Virus record (IMG/VR): IMGVR_UViG_3300025671_000055
Location: 1 to 64,000 of that record
DNA length: 64,000 nucleotides
Reading direction: 5' to 3' (one strand)
From: a virus
Part shown: in pieces, positions 13,983 through 22,177 of the stretch
Position numbering within the stretch: the stretch's first letter is position 1
Layout of the letters: each line of letters opens with the position of its first letter
Made by a program: the position numbers and the translations under genes
Notes under the pieces: model-generated
Databases searched by the model: none
What the model was told of the DNA's origin: nothing
The model's input: only the letters and a program-made list of their open reading frames with translations

Positions 13983-14000
13983 ACCAAAACGAAGATGAGT
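13978..14000 (+). repeat. Duplicated gene leader, copy 1
   Basis: TTTAAACCAAAAC, then G, then AAGATGAGT forms the leader and first codons of the 39-residue gene. The same 23 bases with one change recur at 14090-14112 in front of the next gene. Confidence 0.7.
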
Positions 14001-14114
14001 AAAGAAGAATTAATAGAGTGGATTTATAATCTACCACTACAAACTTTAACTGATGAGTTAAAAGATGATATTGTAGAAAAGATTGATGATTTAAACCAAA
14101 ACAAAGATGAGTGA
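13995..14114 (+). CDS. Small acidic 39-residue protein
   Basis: The ORF reads MSKEELIEWIYNLPLQTLTD followed by an acidic helix ending NQNKDE. It fits the overlap style of the cluster: its stop lies within the next gene's first codons. The leader is shared with that gene, suggesting the two arose or were joined by recombination. Function unknown. Confidence 0.5.
   Translation: MSKEELIEWIYNLPLQTLTDELKDDIVEKIDDLNQNKDE
14090..14112 (+). repeat. Duplicated gene leader, copy 2
   Basis: Second copy of the leader at 13978-14000, differing only by A for G in the middle. It lies at the end of the 39-residue ORF and supplies the ATG of the gene at 14107. Confidence 0.7.
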
Positions 14115-14298
14115 AGCGTATGAAAACTCCTATAAGTTATTGATGGGAGAAACAACGTATGATGAATTAGGTAGAGATGGGCCGTTCTTGTTACCAAAGA
14201 ACCATGAAGATCCTTTAGTTACACTGGAGTATTTTATAGATATAGAAGACTATGAAAAGTGTAGTAATATCAGAAATAAAATAAAAGAGAATGAATAA
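14107..14298 (+). CDS. Small unknown protein
   Basis: A 63-residue acidic protein (MSEAYENSYKLLMGETTYDE, then a Pro-containing loop and a C-terminal helix). Its start is the duplicated leader sequence, and its end overlaps the lipoprotein gene by 8 bases (ATGAATAA). Not recognised. Confidence 0.55.
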   Translation: MSEAYENSYKLLMGETTYDELGRDGPFLLPKNHEDPLVTLEYFIDIEDYEKCSNIRNKIKENE

Positions 14299-14539
14299 AT
14301 TATTATTAGTAGCACTCTTATTAGTAGGGTGTGGAGAGAAAGGAAGATTAGAGCAGCATGAAAAAGATTGGTCAAATGCAAAACCTCTCAAGGTAGAAAG
14401 GTACATAGATGAATCAAATTACCATGAAGCAAAAGTAAGTACGTTTATAATAGATGACCATAAGATTATTGTATATCATAGTAGTTATGGTGGTAGATTA
14501 GTAGCAATACCCTTAAATAAAACAGAAATAAAAGAATAA
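14291..14539 (+). CDS. Small lipoprotein
   Basis: An 82-residue protein with a short signal sequence ending in the lipobox LLVGC (MNKLLLVALLLVGC), followed by a small basic-acidic domain with beta strands (VSTFIIDDHKIIVYHSSYGG). It should be exported and lipid-anchored. This is the second lipoprotein of the early region, supporting an envelope-modifying module. Confidence 0.7.
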   Translation: MNKLLLVALLLVGCGEKGRLEQHEKDWSNAKPLKVERYIDESNYHEAKVSTFIIDDHKIIVYHSSYGGRLVAIPLNKTEIKE

Positions 14540-14542
14540 ATT

Positions 14543-14674
14543 ATGAAAAGAAGAATTAAACATGAACTCCACTGGAATTGGAGAAGAATTAAACTTTATG
14601 GAATATTTGCATGGGTTTTTTATGGATTAATGATTTTACGTTTAGTAGAAATAATTTTTAAGTTAGGCTTATGA
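14543..14674 (+). CDS. Small single-pass membrane protein
   Basis: A 43-residue ORF: a basic N-terminus (MKRRIKHELHWNWRRIK), then one transmembrane helix (LYGIFAWVFYGLMILRLVEII). It begins 3 bases after the lipoprotein stop and ends in an ATGA overlap with the next gene. Unknown role. Confidence 0.5.
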   Translation: MKRRIKHELHWNWRRIKLYGIFAWVFYGLMILRLVEIIFKLGL

Positions 14675-14874
14675 GTGAAGATTTAAATAAACACAGACAG
14701 GTAAAAAGTGTAGATAGTAATCAACATGATTATGATCGTATAAAAGAAACTATAATGGAAAATAAGTTTACTCTCTGTCATTTAGGAGAATCAGTAATGG
14801 AATTACATGAAAAATATCCTAATGATACAGAGTTTGGTAAACAAGTTAGACAATTAATACTTTTAAAAAAATGA
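14671..14874 (+). CDS. Small unknown protein
   Basis: A 67-residue, mostly helical protein (MSEDLNKHRQVKSVDSNQHD and onward). It starts within the previous stop and overlaps the next start by ATGA. Not recognised. Confidence 0.55.
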   Translation: MSEDLNKHRQVKSVDSNQHDYDRIKETIMENKFTLCHLGESVMELHEKYPNDTEFGKQVRQLILLKK

Positions 14875-15116
14875 GTAGACACGTAATAGAAAAAAGCGAT
14901 CAAGTTATAGCATATGGCTTTGATCATGCAGAAGGGTATTTCTTTCAATTAATGGATATAGACCCGAAAACAAATGAAGTAGAAGAATATGTTATTGATG
15001 AATCCAGTTTATTAACCAAAATGAGCAATGGAAAGATGCTTGAGCTTATGACTAAGTATAACTTGCCCAAATCTCATATACAAGCTGTAGCAATGGATTT
15101 ACCAATTGAACAATAA
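14871..15116 (+). CDS. Small unknown protein
   Basis: An 81-residue protein with an N-terminal strand region (HVIEKSDQVIAYGFDHAEGY) and a C-terminal helical half. It looks soluble and globular. Coupled to the upstream gene by an ATGA overlap. Not recognised. Confidence 0.6.
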   Translation: MSRHVIEKSDQVIAYGFDHAEGYFFQLMDIDPKTNEVEEYVIDESSLLTKMSNGKMLELMTKYNLPKSHIQAVAMDLPIEQ

Positions 15117-15127
15117 ACCTTAAAATT

Positions 15128-15310
15128 ATGATAACATTATTAATAATATCGTGGCTATATATAGGAATATATGGCTATATTTACTGGATAAGTAAGCGTA
15201 ATAGATACTACCATAAAAGATGGAGAACAAGAGAAGTAAATGCTATCCCAATGATGGCAATATTCGGGCCTCTATGCTTTGCAGTAGGCTATATTTTATA
15301 TAATGAATAG
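15128..15310 (+). CDS. Small two-pass membrane protein
   Basis: A 60-residue protein with two hydrophobic helices (about 2-20 and 40-57) around a strongly basic loop (SKRNRYYHKRWRTRE). Last of the small early genes before the replication block. Holin-like geometry is conceivable, but it lies far from the lysin gene, so no lysis role is claimed. Confidence 0.6.
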   Translation: MITLLIISWLYIGIYGYIYWISKRNRYYHKRWRTREVNAIPMMAIFGPLCFAVGYILYNE

Positions 15311-15324
15311 ACAATTTATTGTCT
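15309..15324 (+). terminator. Weak terminator-like hairpin
   Basis: AGACAAT and ATTGTCT pair around two T, overlapping the stop codon of the membrane protein. No strong T-run follows, so it may only stabilise the mRNA end. Confidence 0.4.
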
Positions 15325-15347
15325 GATTTAAGTTAACCTTATAATTT

Positions 15348-17357
15348 ATGATATATTTAGTAAGCAATCAGCAGAGTATGTTTAACTCTGCTGGTTATTC
15401 TATGTCTTCTATAGAGGAGTCACTAGAATATTTAGAAACATTAGACATAATCGGTTTTGACACCGAGACTATGGGTATGGATCCTTATACCTGTGAGCTG
15501 TTATCTATGCAGCTAGGCGATAATGACAAACAATATGTAATCGATTGTACTACTATTGACCCTAAAGAATATAAGGATATTCTTGAGAAGAAAGAACTAA
15601 TAATGCATAATGCTAAGTTTGACTTAAGATTTTTGTATTATCATGGAATAGTTCCGAAGAAAGTATATGATAGTTTTCTTGTAGAAAGAATATTATTTAC
15701 TGGTATAGATACAGTAAGAAAATCTCTTGATGCAGTGACTTATAAATACTGTAAAATAGAGCTTGATAAAACTGTACGAGGTTATATACACAAAGAAGGA
15801 CTGAGCTCTAGAGTAATAAAATATGCAGCTGACGACGTAAAATATCTCCACGAGATAAGACGAAAGCAAATAGTAGCCCTAGAAGAGAAAGGGCTAAAAA
15901 GAACAGCAAGTTTAGACAATGAGTTTGTGAAAGTACTAGCTTATATAGAATTCTGTGGCTTTTATATGAATCCTGAAGATTGGCAAAACAAGTGTAATCA
16001 AGATTATAGCGATCTTATGGAAATAACAAGAAAGCTTAATCTATTTATACTAGAGAATCCTGAGACATATAGTGGCTTTATAGACTCACAGCTTGATTTA
16101 TTTCAAGACGGTGTTAAGTGTAATATAAACTGGTCTTCGTCTCAACAAGTTATACCTTTTATGCAATCTCTTGGTGTAGATACTAAGATTAAAGATAAAA
16201 AGTCAGGCTTGATGAAAGATTCTGTAGATAAGAAAGTTCTTGTTAAGCAAAAAGATAAACATCCTATTATTAGTACTTATTTAGAATACACTGAAAAACA
16301 TAAAGTTGTAAGTACATATGGTGAAAATTGGTTTAATTATATAAATCCTATAACAGGAAGAATACATTCTAATTTTACACAAATAATGAATACGGGTCGT
16401 TTATCTTCTGGTCAAAAAGCTAATAAAAAATACAATCTTCCTCAAATGCCTAATATGCAAAATATACCTTCTGATACAAGAACAAGAAGTTGTTTTCAAT
16501 CAGAGAAAGGTAATACATTAATAGTTAGTGACTATAGTGGTCAAGAGCAAATAGTATTAGCTAATAAATCTAAAGATACGGACTTATTAAATTTCTATGC
16601 TCAAGGCTTAGGTGATATGCATTCATTTGTAGCATCTAAGATATTTCCTGAGCTAGCTGATTTAGCTCTTAATGATATTAAAAGTGATCATAAAGAGAAA
16701 AGACAGATAGCAAAAGGTGCAGGCTTTGCAATTAACTATGGTGGTACAGGTATAACTATATCTCAAAATCTTAACATCTCTATGACTAGAGGCGAAGAAG
16801 TATATAAAGCATATTTTAAAGCTTTTCCTGGTCTTGCTAATTATTTTAAGCAAGAAAAGACTAAAGCATTAAAATCAGGTTATATACAATTTAATGAGGT
16901 AAGTGGTCGTAAGTGCTATATACCATTCTTTGAAGACTTTCAAAGATTAACTGCTGAGATAGAAGAAGATCCAGAGTTCTGGTCGGATTATAGAGACCAT
17001 AAAGCAAGAAACACTGAGAAATTTAAAGAATATTATAAACCAAAAGTACGTCAATATTTTATTAAGAAAGGTGATATAGAAAGAATGTCACTTAATTATC
17101 CTATTCAAGGTTCATCTGCAGATATCACTAAACTAGCAGGTATATATTTCTTTAGGTATCTAGAAGAAAATGATTTAGTATTTAAAGTTAAAATGCCTAA
17201 TGTAGTTCATGACGAGTGGGTTGTAGAATGCAGTGAGGATATCAAGAATGAGATAAGTAAAGTACTTCAAGTATGTATGGAAAAAGCAGGTGATGTTTTC
17301 TGTAAAACAGTAAAACTAAAAGCTGAACCTGAAATAACAAAATATTGGCAACATTAA
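15348..17357 (+). CDS. DNA polymerase, family A, with 3'-5' exonuclease
   Basis: A 669-residue replicative polymerase. The proofreading domain shows FDTET at 37-41 (exo I), NAKFDLRF at 88-95 (exo II) and YAADDVKYL near 159-167 (exo III). The polymerase domain has motif A SDYSGQE at 394-400, motif B RQIAKGAGFAINYGG at 452-466, and motif C HDE at 621-623. All catalytic acidic residues are present. There is no 5' nuclease domain, as in other phage pol A proteins. It opens the replication block and ends in a large RNA stem that includes its stop codon. Confidence 0.96.
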   Translation: MIYLVSNQQSMFNSAGYSMSSIEESLEYLETLDIIGFDTETMGMDPYTCELLSMQLGDNDKQYVIDCTTIDPKEYKDILEKKELIMHNAKFDLRFLYYHGIVPKKVYDSFLVERILFTGIDTVRKSLDAVTYKYCKIELDKTVRGYIHKEGLSSRVIKYAADDVKYLHEIRRKQIVALEEKGLKRTASLDNEFVKVLAYIEFCGFYMNPEDWQNKCNQDYSDLMEITRKLNLFILENPETYSGFIDSQLDLFQDGVKCNINWSSSQQVIPFMQSLGVDTKIKDKKSGLMKDSVDKKVLVKQKDKHPIISTYLEYTEKHKVVSTYGENWFNYINPITGRIHSNFTQIMNTGRLSSGQKANKKYNLPQMPNMQNIPSDTRTRSCFQSEKGNTLIVSDYSGQEQIVLANKSKDTDLLNFYAQGLGDMHSFVASKIFPELADLALNDIKSDHKEKRQIAKGAGFAINYGGTGITISQNLNISMTRGEEVYKAYFKAFPGLANYFKQEKTKALKSGYIQFNEVSGRKCYIPFFEDFQRLTAEIEEDPEFWSDYRDHKARNTEKFKEYYKPKVRQYFIKKGDIERMSLNYPIQGSSADITKLAGIYFFRYLEENDLVFKVKMPNVVHDEWVVECSEDIKNEISKVLQVCMEKAGDVFCKTVKLKAEPEITKYWQH

Positions 17358-17513
17358 TAATACCCAATGTCACTAATGTACATAGTTCTGGATTAGGTTG
17401 GCGAAAGCTAGAAAATGTTGGTGAAAATATCCGTAAAAATAATCGATCCTAGTACCTCAAATATCTGAAATATAGTTGGCGGGGCATAAAGTTAAGACAT
17501 TGGGATATTATTA
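17355..17513 (+). ncRNA. Large structured RNA with 17-bp closing stem
   Basis: Bases 17355-17371 pair with 17496-17513, 17 bp with a single bulged A at 17505; the stem includes the polymerase stop codon. The interior has a GC-GAAA-GC tetraloop hairpin (17401-17408) and three copies of GTTGG(C/T)G at 17397, 17417 and 17475. No ORF crosses it. It could be a stable RNA cut out of the polymerase-helicase mRNA or a control element between the two genes. Family not recognised. Confidence 0.6.
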
Positions 17514-17531
17514 AAAATTAAAAACAATTAA

Positions 17532-18782
17532 ATGACAAGAACAGAAAGACAAATAGAAGTACTAAAAAAATGGCGAGCGAATAACTTTAGAGGTATATTC
17601 CAAGCTGCTACAGGCTTCGGTAAAACCTATACTGCTATTATGGCTATTAAAGGTATGGTAGATAGAGCAGGTATAGAATCCTGTCTAGTTGTTGTGCCTA
17701 CTATTACATTAAAAGCACAATGGGAAGCAGAACTAGCTAAAAATAAAGTAAAGTTTGCCGATGTGTTAGTAATTAATACTGCTATAAAGCAACCTCGTAA
17801 CTATGACATGTTAGTTTTAGACGAATGTCATAGATATGCTGCTGATAGTTTCAAAAGAATATTTGAAGTAGCAGATTGTGAGTATGTATTAGGTCTAACA
17901 GCAACTTTAGAACGTGAAGACGGACTTCATGATATTATTCTAGATTATCTAGAAGTAATTGATGAAGTTACTGTAGATGATTGCTTAGAAGCAGGATGGA
18001 TAGCACCGTATACTGTGTACAATGTAGCTGTGCCTTTGCCTAAAGATGAGCAAGAATCATATGATAAAGCTAATAATACTTTTAAGCATTTTGCTGCAGT
18101 TTTAGGATTTGGTGGAGATGCATTTAGAAAAGCACAACAGCATCTTAAAAGCGGTACTAGTGAACAGAAAGGTAAAGCGGCTCAATATTATGCATCTATG
18201 AGAAAGCGTAAGACTATATGTTTAAATAATAGCAATAAAGCGCAAGCTACTCATGATATTATCCAAGCTGTAGGTAAACGTAACGGCCTTATATTTAGTG
18301 GCACTGTGGAATTTGCAGAATTGTTGCAAGAAAAGCTTGGTGATATATGTATGAGCTTTCACAGCAAAATAACCAAGAAACAACAGAAAGACATAGTAGC
18401 AAGGTTCAAAGACAAACGCACCAAGGTGCGATATATCAGCAGTGTACAAGCACTAAACGAGGGTTTCAACGTTCCTGATTGTTCGCTAGCAATTATAGCT
18501 GGTTCTAATTCTACTAAACGTACTTTTATACAGCAATTAGGTAGAGTTGTCCGTATGCAACCTGATAAAGAAGCAATCATTGTAAACCTTTATTCTCCTG
18601 GGACTCAAGAAGAAGTTTGGATGAAAAAAAGGTTAGGTGATATAGATAAAAATAAGGTAATTATTTGTAACTTAGAAGACTTTTTAAATCAGTTAAATTA
18701 TGGAAATATCGATGAATCTGGAGTTGCTCCAGCGGTCATCCCTGACTCCGAATCAGCTAGTTCTACTACAACTTCTGTATAA
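17532..18782 (+). CDS. SF2 DNA helicase (DEAD/DEAH-type, XPB/UvsW-like)
   Basis: A 416-residue superfamily 2 helicase. Motif I is TGFGKT (27-32), motif II DECH (97-100), motif III GLTATLERED (about 126-135) and motif VI QQLGRVVRM (about 337-345). The short single-ATPase core without extra domains resembles UvsW/XPB-like phage helicases that unwind forks or recombination intermediates. The last 25 or so residues are low-complexity (SESASSTTTSV) and lie in the region shared with the next gene, suggesting that tail is dictated by the overlapping frame. Confidence 0.92.
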   Translation: MTRTERQIEVLKKWRANNFRGIFQAATGFGKTYTAIMAIKGMVDRAGIESCLVVVPTITLKAQWEAELAKNKVKFADVLVINTAIKQPRNYDMLVLDECHRYAADSFKRIFEVADCEYVLGLTATLEREDGLHDIILDYLEVIDEVTVDDCLEAGWIAPYTVYNVAVPLPKDEQESYDKANNTFKHFAAVLGFGGDAFRKAQQHLKSGTSEQKGKAAQYYASMRKRKTICLNNSNKAQATHDIIQAVGKRNGLIFSGTVEFAELLQEKLGDICMSFHSKITKKQQKDIVARFKDKRTKVRYISSVQALNEGFNVPDCSLAIIAGSNSTKRTFIQQLGRVVRMQPDKEAIIVNLYSPGTQEEVWMKKRLGDIDKNKVIICNLEDFLNQLNYGNIDESGVAPAVIPDSESASSTTTSV

Positions 18783-19260
18783 TAAAGACTATACTAATAT
18801 TGAGAAAATTTTCGGTAAAGATCAAGCAATTGATATAAGAGAATCCTTAAAAGATACCCCATATATATTATCCCAAGGGGGTTTATTTATGGATACGATT
18901 ATTTCTACAGACAAGATTGAAAAATTGTTTGGAATACGTGGAGATCAAATTAACTTTTGGGAATTTTATCAATGTTATCCTGTAAGAGTAGGAACCAGAG
19001 TGTTACGTGCCTCTGGTTCCATTGCTCAAGTTGCTAAGAAACATGAAAAGAAATATCTTGCTAGAGTCAAAAGAATTGCTCAACATGAATTAGCAATTAA
19101 AGCAACTGAAGCTTTTATAGCTCAACAAAAAAGAGCTAATAAACTTCAATACTTGCCTAACATGGAAACTGTTCTTAACAATTCTATGTGGGAACAATGG
19201 GAAGTCTTTATACAACCTGAAGGAGTGGAAGAACAAGATTGGAATTCGGATCAAATTTAA
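18700..19260 (+). CDS. Unknown protein overlapping the helicase end
   Basis: A 186-residue protein starting 83 bases inside the helicase gene in another frame. The first 30 residues look like genuine protein (SLTPNQLVLLQLLYNKDYTN), so the long overlap is probably real. The middle contains a helical segment with EKKYLARVKRIAQHELAIKA. Position directly before the DnaB-like ATPase suggests a replisome accessory such as a loader. That is inference; no ATPase motif is present. Confidence 0.65.
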   Translation: MEISMNLELLQRSSLTPNQLVLLQLLYNKDYTNIEKIFGKDQAIDIRESLKDTPYILSQGGLFMDTIISTDKIEKLFGIRGDQINFWEFYQCYPVRVGTRVLRASGSIAQVAKKHEKKYLARVKRIAQHELAIKATEAFIAQQKRANKLQYLPNMETVLNNSMWEQWEVFIQPEGVEEQDWNSDQI

Positions 19261-19267
19261 ATATTAT

Positions 19268-20341
19268 ATGACAGCAAAAATTAAGTATTGGGATAAACTA
19301 AAAGAATCAATAGAACGTGGTAAGAGAGGATTAAATACAGGTATACCTTTTCAAGGGTTTACAACCTTAAGTAATCATATAAAAAATATACAGCCAGGTA
19401 GATACGATTTAGTTTTCGCAGGTACAAGTGTCGGTAAAACGTCATTTGTAAATTCAACTTATGTTTATGGCGCTATAGATTTTTTGCAATCAAACCCTGG
19501 GTACATCCATGACATAGAGATTATATATTATTCTCTAGAGATACCTCCGCCTCATCAGATAGCAAAACATATTGCTAATCTTATGTGGCGTGAACACGGA
19601 GTATTGACTAATTTAAATGAAATACTAAGTTTAGGTGGAGAAACACTACGTCCTGAAGTAGCAGAGCTAATACCACAATACGAAGATAGAATGAGACAAA
19701 TACAAGATAAGTATTTGCACTATCGTAGTACACTTAGTCCAGAGTTTTTGTATAAAGATCTTATGGATTATGCAGAAAAACGTGGTAAAGTTATTAGAGA
19801 TAACAATAAGCTTATTGTAGGCTATGAACCTAATAATCCTGGTTTAATTACTCTTGTAGTAATAGATCATATAGGTTTAATAAACTACAATAATTATAGC
19901 TCTCTAAAAGAAGCTATCGACAAAGCATCTAGAACTCTAGTGTTCTTTAGAAATATGTTCAACTTTAGTCCTGTGGTTATATCACAGATTAATCGTTCAT
20001 CAGAAGCTATGGACCGTAGAGAAAGAGATAATTGGATGCCTATGTTAAGTGACATCAAAAACACTGGTAATGTCTCAGAGGATGCTAATACTGTAATAGG
20101 TTTAGCAAGTCCGTTTTATTATGGTGTAGATAAGTGTCTCGGATTTGACATAACAAAATACAAAAATCGTTATAGACTAGCTAAGATTTGTAAGAACCGT
20201 GACGGTGATGTAAATCTACTAGCAAGCTTCCTATTTGTAGGCGAGATAGGTGCTTATTATCAATTACCAAAAGCTAATGAAGTTTATGGTAAGCCTGAAG
20301 AACTTAAGAAAGTTCACGATTATTATTCTAAATTAAATTAA
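19268..20341 (+). CDS. dnaB: DnaB-like replicative helicase (RecA-fold core)
   Basis: A 357-residue hexameric-helicase-type ATPase. Walker A is GTSVGKTS (52-59). Walker B is in LITLVVIDHIGLIN (about 193-206). The region INRSSEAMDRRERDNWMPMLSD matches the DnaB/RadA motif H3 'QlnR' with downstream 'L.dl..sg', followed by an Arg-finger-like stretch. The N-terminal primase-binding domain of bacterial DnaB is absent. Together with the primase at 22833 it forms the phage primosome. Confidence 0.88.
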   Translation: MTAKIKYWDKLKESIERGKRGLNTGIPFQGFTTLSNHIKNIQPGRYDLVFAGTSVGKTSFVNSTYVYGAIDFLQSNPGYIHDIEIIYYSLEIPPPHQIAKHIANLMWREHGVLTNLNEILSLGGETLRPEVAELIPQYEDRMRQIQDKYLHYRSTLSPEFLYKDLMDYAEKRGKVIRDNNKLIVGYEPNNPGLITLVVIDHIGLINYNNYSSLKEAIDKASRTLVFFRNMFNFSPVVISQINRSSEAMDRRERDNWMPMLSDIKNTGNVSEDANTVIGLASPFYYGVDKCLGFDITKYKNRYRLAKICKNRDGDVNLLASFLFVGEIGAYYQLPKANEVYGKPEELKKVHDYYSKLN

Positions 20342-20347
20342 TCAATT

Positions 20348-20803
20348 ATGCCAATTGTAAAAAAAGAAAAAGGAAGCATTAGTAAAGCTTTCGAAGAAGG
20401 TAAAATACTTCTATTAGTTAACAATATTAATTGTTCAAAAGAACCAGCTGAAGAAGAAAGGCCTGAGTTATCTAAAAAGTTGTATGAAAAGTTTGAAATT
20501 ATAGAAGAAGTGCATAAAGCATTTCCTCTACCAGCTTTATATAAACTAGGAGATTATTCTGTTGCTAATATAGCACAGTCGGCTAGTGTATTAAACTTTT
20601 ATACATCTTTAAAAAATAATGAATTTGAGTATTCTGCTTTAAAGTCTTGTCTTAAAAAATTATCTATGGAAGGCTTAAGCAATGGTCACTATATAGAGCT
20701 TGCTTTTTGTAAGAAAAATATAGGAGATGCTGAATGGAAAACAGTAGAGCAAATTCTACATTTTCAAGAGCAGTTATTAGTAACTGTGTATGATAAAATT
20801 TAA
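20348..20803 (+). CDS. Unknown replication-block protein
   Basis: A 151-residue, mainly helical protein with several Cys, starting 6 bases after the DnaB-like gene. It contains AFPLPALYKLGDYSVANIAQ and a C-terminal helix. Operon position makes it a candidate helicase partner; the sequence gives no family. Confidence 0.6.
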   Translation: MPIVKKEKGSISKAFEEGKILLLVNNINCSKEPAEEERPELSKKLYEKFEIIEEVHKAFPLPALYKLGDYSVANIAQSASVLNFYTSLKNNEFEYSALKSCLKKLSMEGLSNGHYIELAFCKKNIGDAEWKTVEQILHFQEQLLVTVYDKI

Positions 20804-20871
20804 TCTAATATTAACCCTTTAAAAACAGAAAAACGTATGAAATAAATTAAGCAATTTTAACTCTCTATCCC

Positions 20872-20903
20872 TTGTAAATACAGGGAAAAATGACTATATT
20901 TAC
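20872..20903 (+). promoter_or_regulatory. Candidate promoter for the Sak4-SSB operon
   Basis: TTG (20872-20874), 20 bases, then TATATTTA (20895-20902) matches the Bacteroidota -33/-7 spacing with one mismatch in TAnnTTTG. TGTAAA and TTTACA bracket the region as an inverted repeat, a possible operator. It lies in the largest gap of the replication block (20804-20935). Confidence 0.45.
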
Positions 20904-20935
20904 ATAGTAGTAATTAATCAAAAAACAATAACTTT

Positions 20936-21610
20936 ATGGCACAATTAGTGTTCCTGGTTGGTAAATCAGGTATGGGTAAATCTACCTCATTACGTAAGCT
21001 AAATCCCGAAGAAACTGTAATAATTAACACCGATCAAAAGGCGTTACCTTTTAAACAGTTTAGCAAAAATTATAATGAGGAAAAGCGTAATTATCGCAAA
21101 ACGTCTGACATTAGTATAGTATTAGCTACTTTGAAAAAAGTAAACGAACTAAAAAATGTTAAGACGGTAGTTATCGACACTTGGTCTCGTATTATGACTG
21201 ATACAGTTATGAGTCAAAAATTTAGATCCGAGAAAGGTTTCGATAAATGGTCAAAAATGGCTGCTAACCAATATGACCTAATCAATTTTATTAATGACTC
21301 TATGCGTGATGATATCATAGTATATCTTATGGCGCATCCTGAAACACATTATGATGAATCAGGTTTTGCATCTGAACGTATTGGAGTTCAAGGTAAAATG
21401 TTAGAAAGATTTGTTCCTGAGTCTTTTAGCACTATAGTTCTGTACACAGAGATTATTAAATCTCCTGGCAAGCCTAACAGGCATATATTTAGAACTGTAT
21501 CATCAGGTTCCGACACTTGTAAAACACCTCTCGAAATGTTTGAAAACGATGAGATCGACAACGATCTCACTGTCGTTAACAATGCAATAAGAGAGTATTA
21601 TTCAATTTAA
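20936..21610 (+). CDS. RecA-fold ATPase, Sak4-like recombinase
   Basis: A 224-residue single-domain ATPase. Walker A is GKSGMGKS (9-16), and the Walker B strand ends VVIDTWSRIM (about 80-89). The mid-region DIIVYLMAHPETHYDESGF, and the overall length, match the AAA_24/Sak4 group of phage single-strand annealing or RecA-like proteins. It is followed by the SSB-like gene, a pairing common for Sak4 systems. It likely supports recombination-dependent replication. Confidence 0.75.
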   Translation: MAQLVFLVGKSGMGKSTSLRKLNPEETVIINTDQKALPFKQFSKNYNEEKRNYRKTSDISIVLATLKKVNELKNVKTVVIDTWSRIMTDTVMSQKFRSEKGFDKWSKMAANQYDLINFINDSMRDDIIVYLMAHPETHYDESGFASERIGVQGKMLERFVPESFSTIVLYTEIIKSPGKPNRHIFRTVSSGSDTCKTPLEMFENDEIDNDLTVVNNAIREYYSI

Positions 21611-21633
21611 TTTTTAATTTATAAACAACAGAA

Positions 21634-22158
21634 ATGGAAAATTTCGTATGGGATGCTGTGCCCTCACAAAGACAGCGAAAAGTAGAAAAGTATGATTATC
21701 CTGTAATGACTATGGCAGCATTGTCAAAGCCTGGTGCAGGTAGAAAGTTTAGCTTTAATAAAGCTGCACAAGAATTACTAAATATTCAAGGAGAAGATAG
21801 AATTTCTTTTGGCTTTAATGCTGATAGAACTATTGTAGCTGTTCGTAAAGCAGACGGAGATGCAGGTTTTAAATTAACTAAAACTTGTACTCTTAGTGAT
21901 AAGAAAACTTTTGAATTTATTTCTAAAATATTAAAATTATCTAATAATGTAGAAAATGAATTTAAAATTGTTTCTGATATTCCTGGCCTTAATACTTTAG
22001 TATTAATAAAAGAAGAAGCTTCTATAGAAAATTATCAAGAAAACAATTCTTCTACTGAAGAAATTTTAGATGATTCTACAGGTAATGTAAATTATCCAAC
22101 TGTAGAAGAAGGATTAGAATTAACTCCTTCTGAAGATGTAAGTAATAATCAATGGTAA
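21634..22158 (+). CDS. Unknown protein between Sak4 and SSB
   Basis: A 174-residue protein. The first 120 residues look globular with strands (ISFGFNADRTIVAVRKADGD). The last 50 are a disordered acidic tail ending SNNQW. The acidic tail with terminal aromatic resembles SSB-type interaction tails, so it may bind DNA or replisome partners. Not recognised. Confidence 0.6.
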   Translation: MENFVWDAVPSQRQRKVEKYDYPVMTMAALSKPGAGRKFSFNKAAQELLNIQGEDRISFGFNADRTIVAVRKADGDAGFKLTKTCTLSDKKTFEFISKILKLSNNVENEFKIVSDIPGLNTLVLIKEEASIENYQENNSSTEEILDDSTGNVNYPTVEEGLELTPSEDVSNNQW

Positions 22159-22177
22159 TAATTTTTAAAAACAATTT

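Noticed and set aside
15128-15310. Holin
   Set aside because: Two transmembrane helices are suggestive, but the gene is early, far from the lysin and of opposite strand; membrane protein is as far as the sequence allows.
15348-17357. Intein or frameshift in the DNA polymerase
   Set aside because: All exonuclease and polymerase motifs follow in one frame at normal distances with no extra block.
17358-17531. Group I or II intron or homing element between polymerase and helicase
   Set aside because: The element is only about 160 bases, lies after the stop codon, does not interrupt a gene, and shows no intron core or endonuclease ORF.
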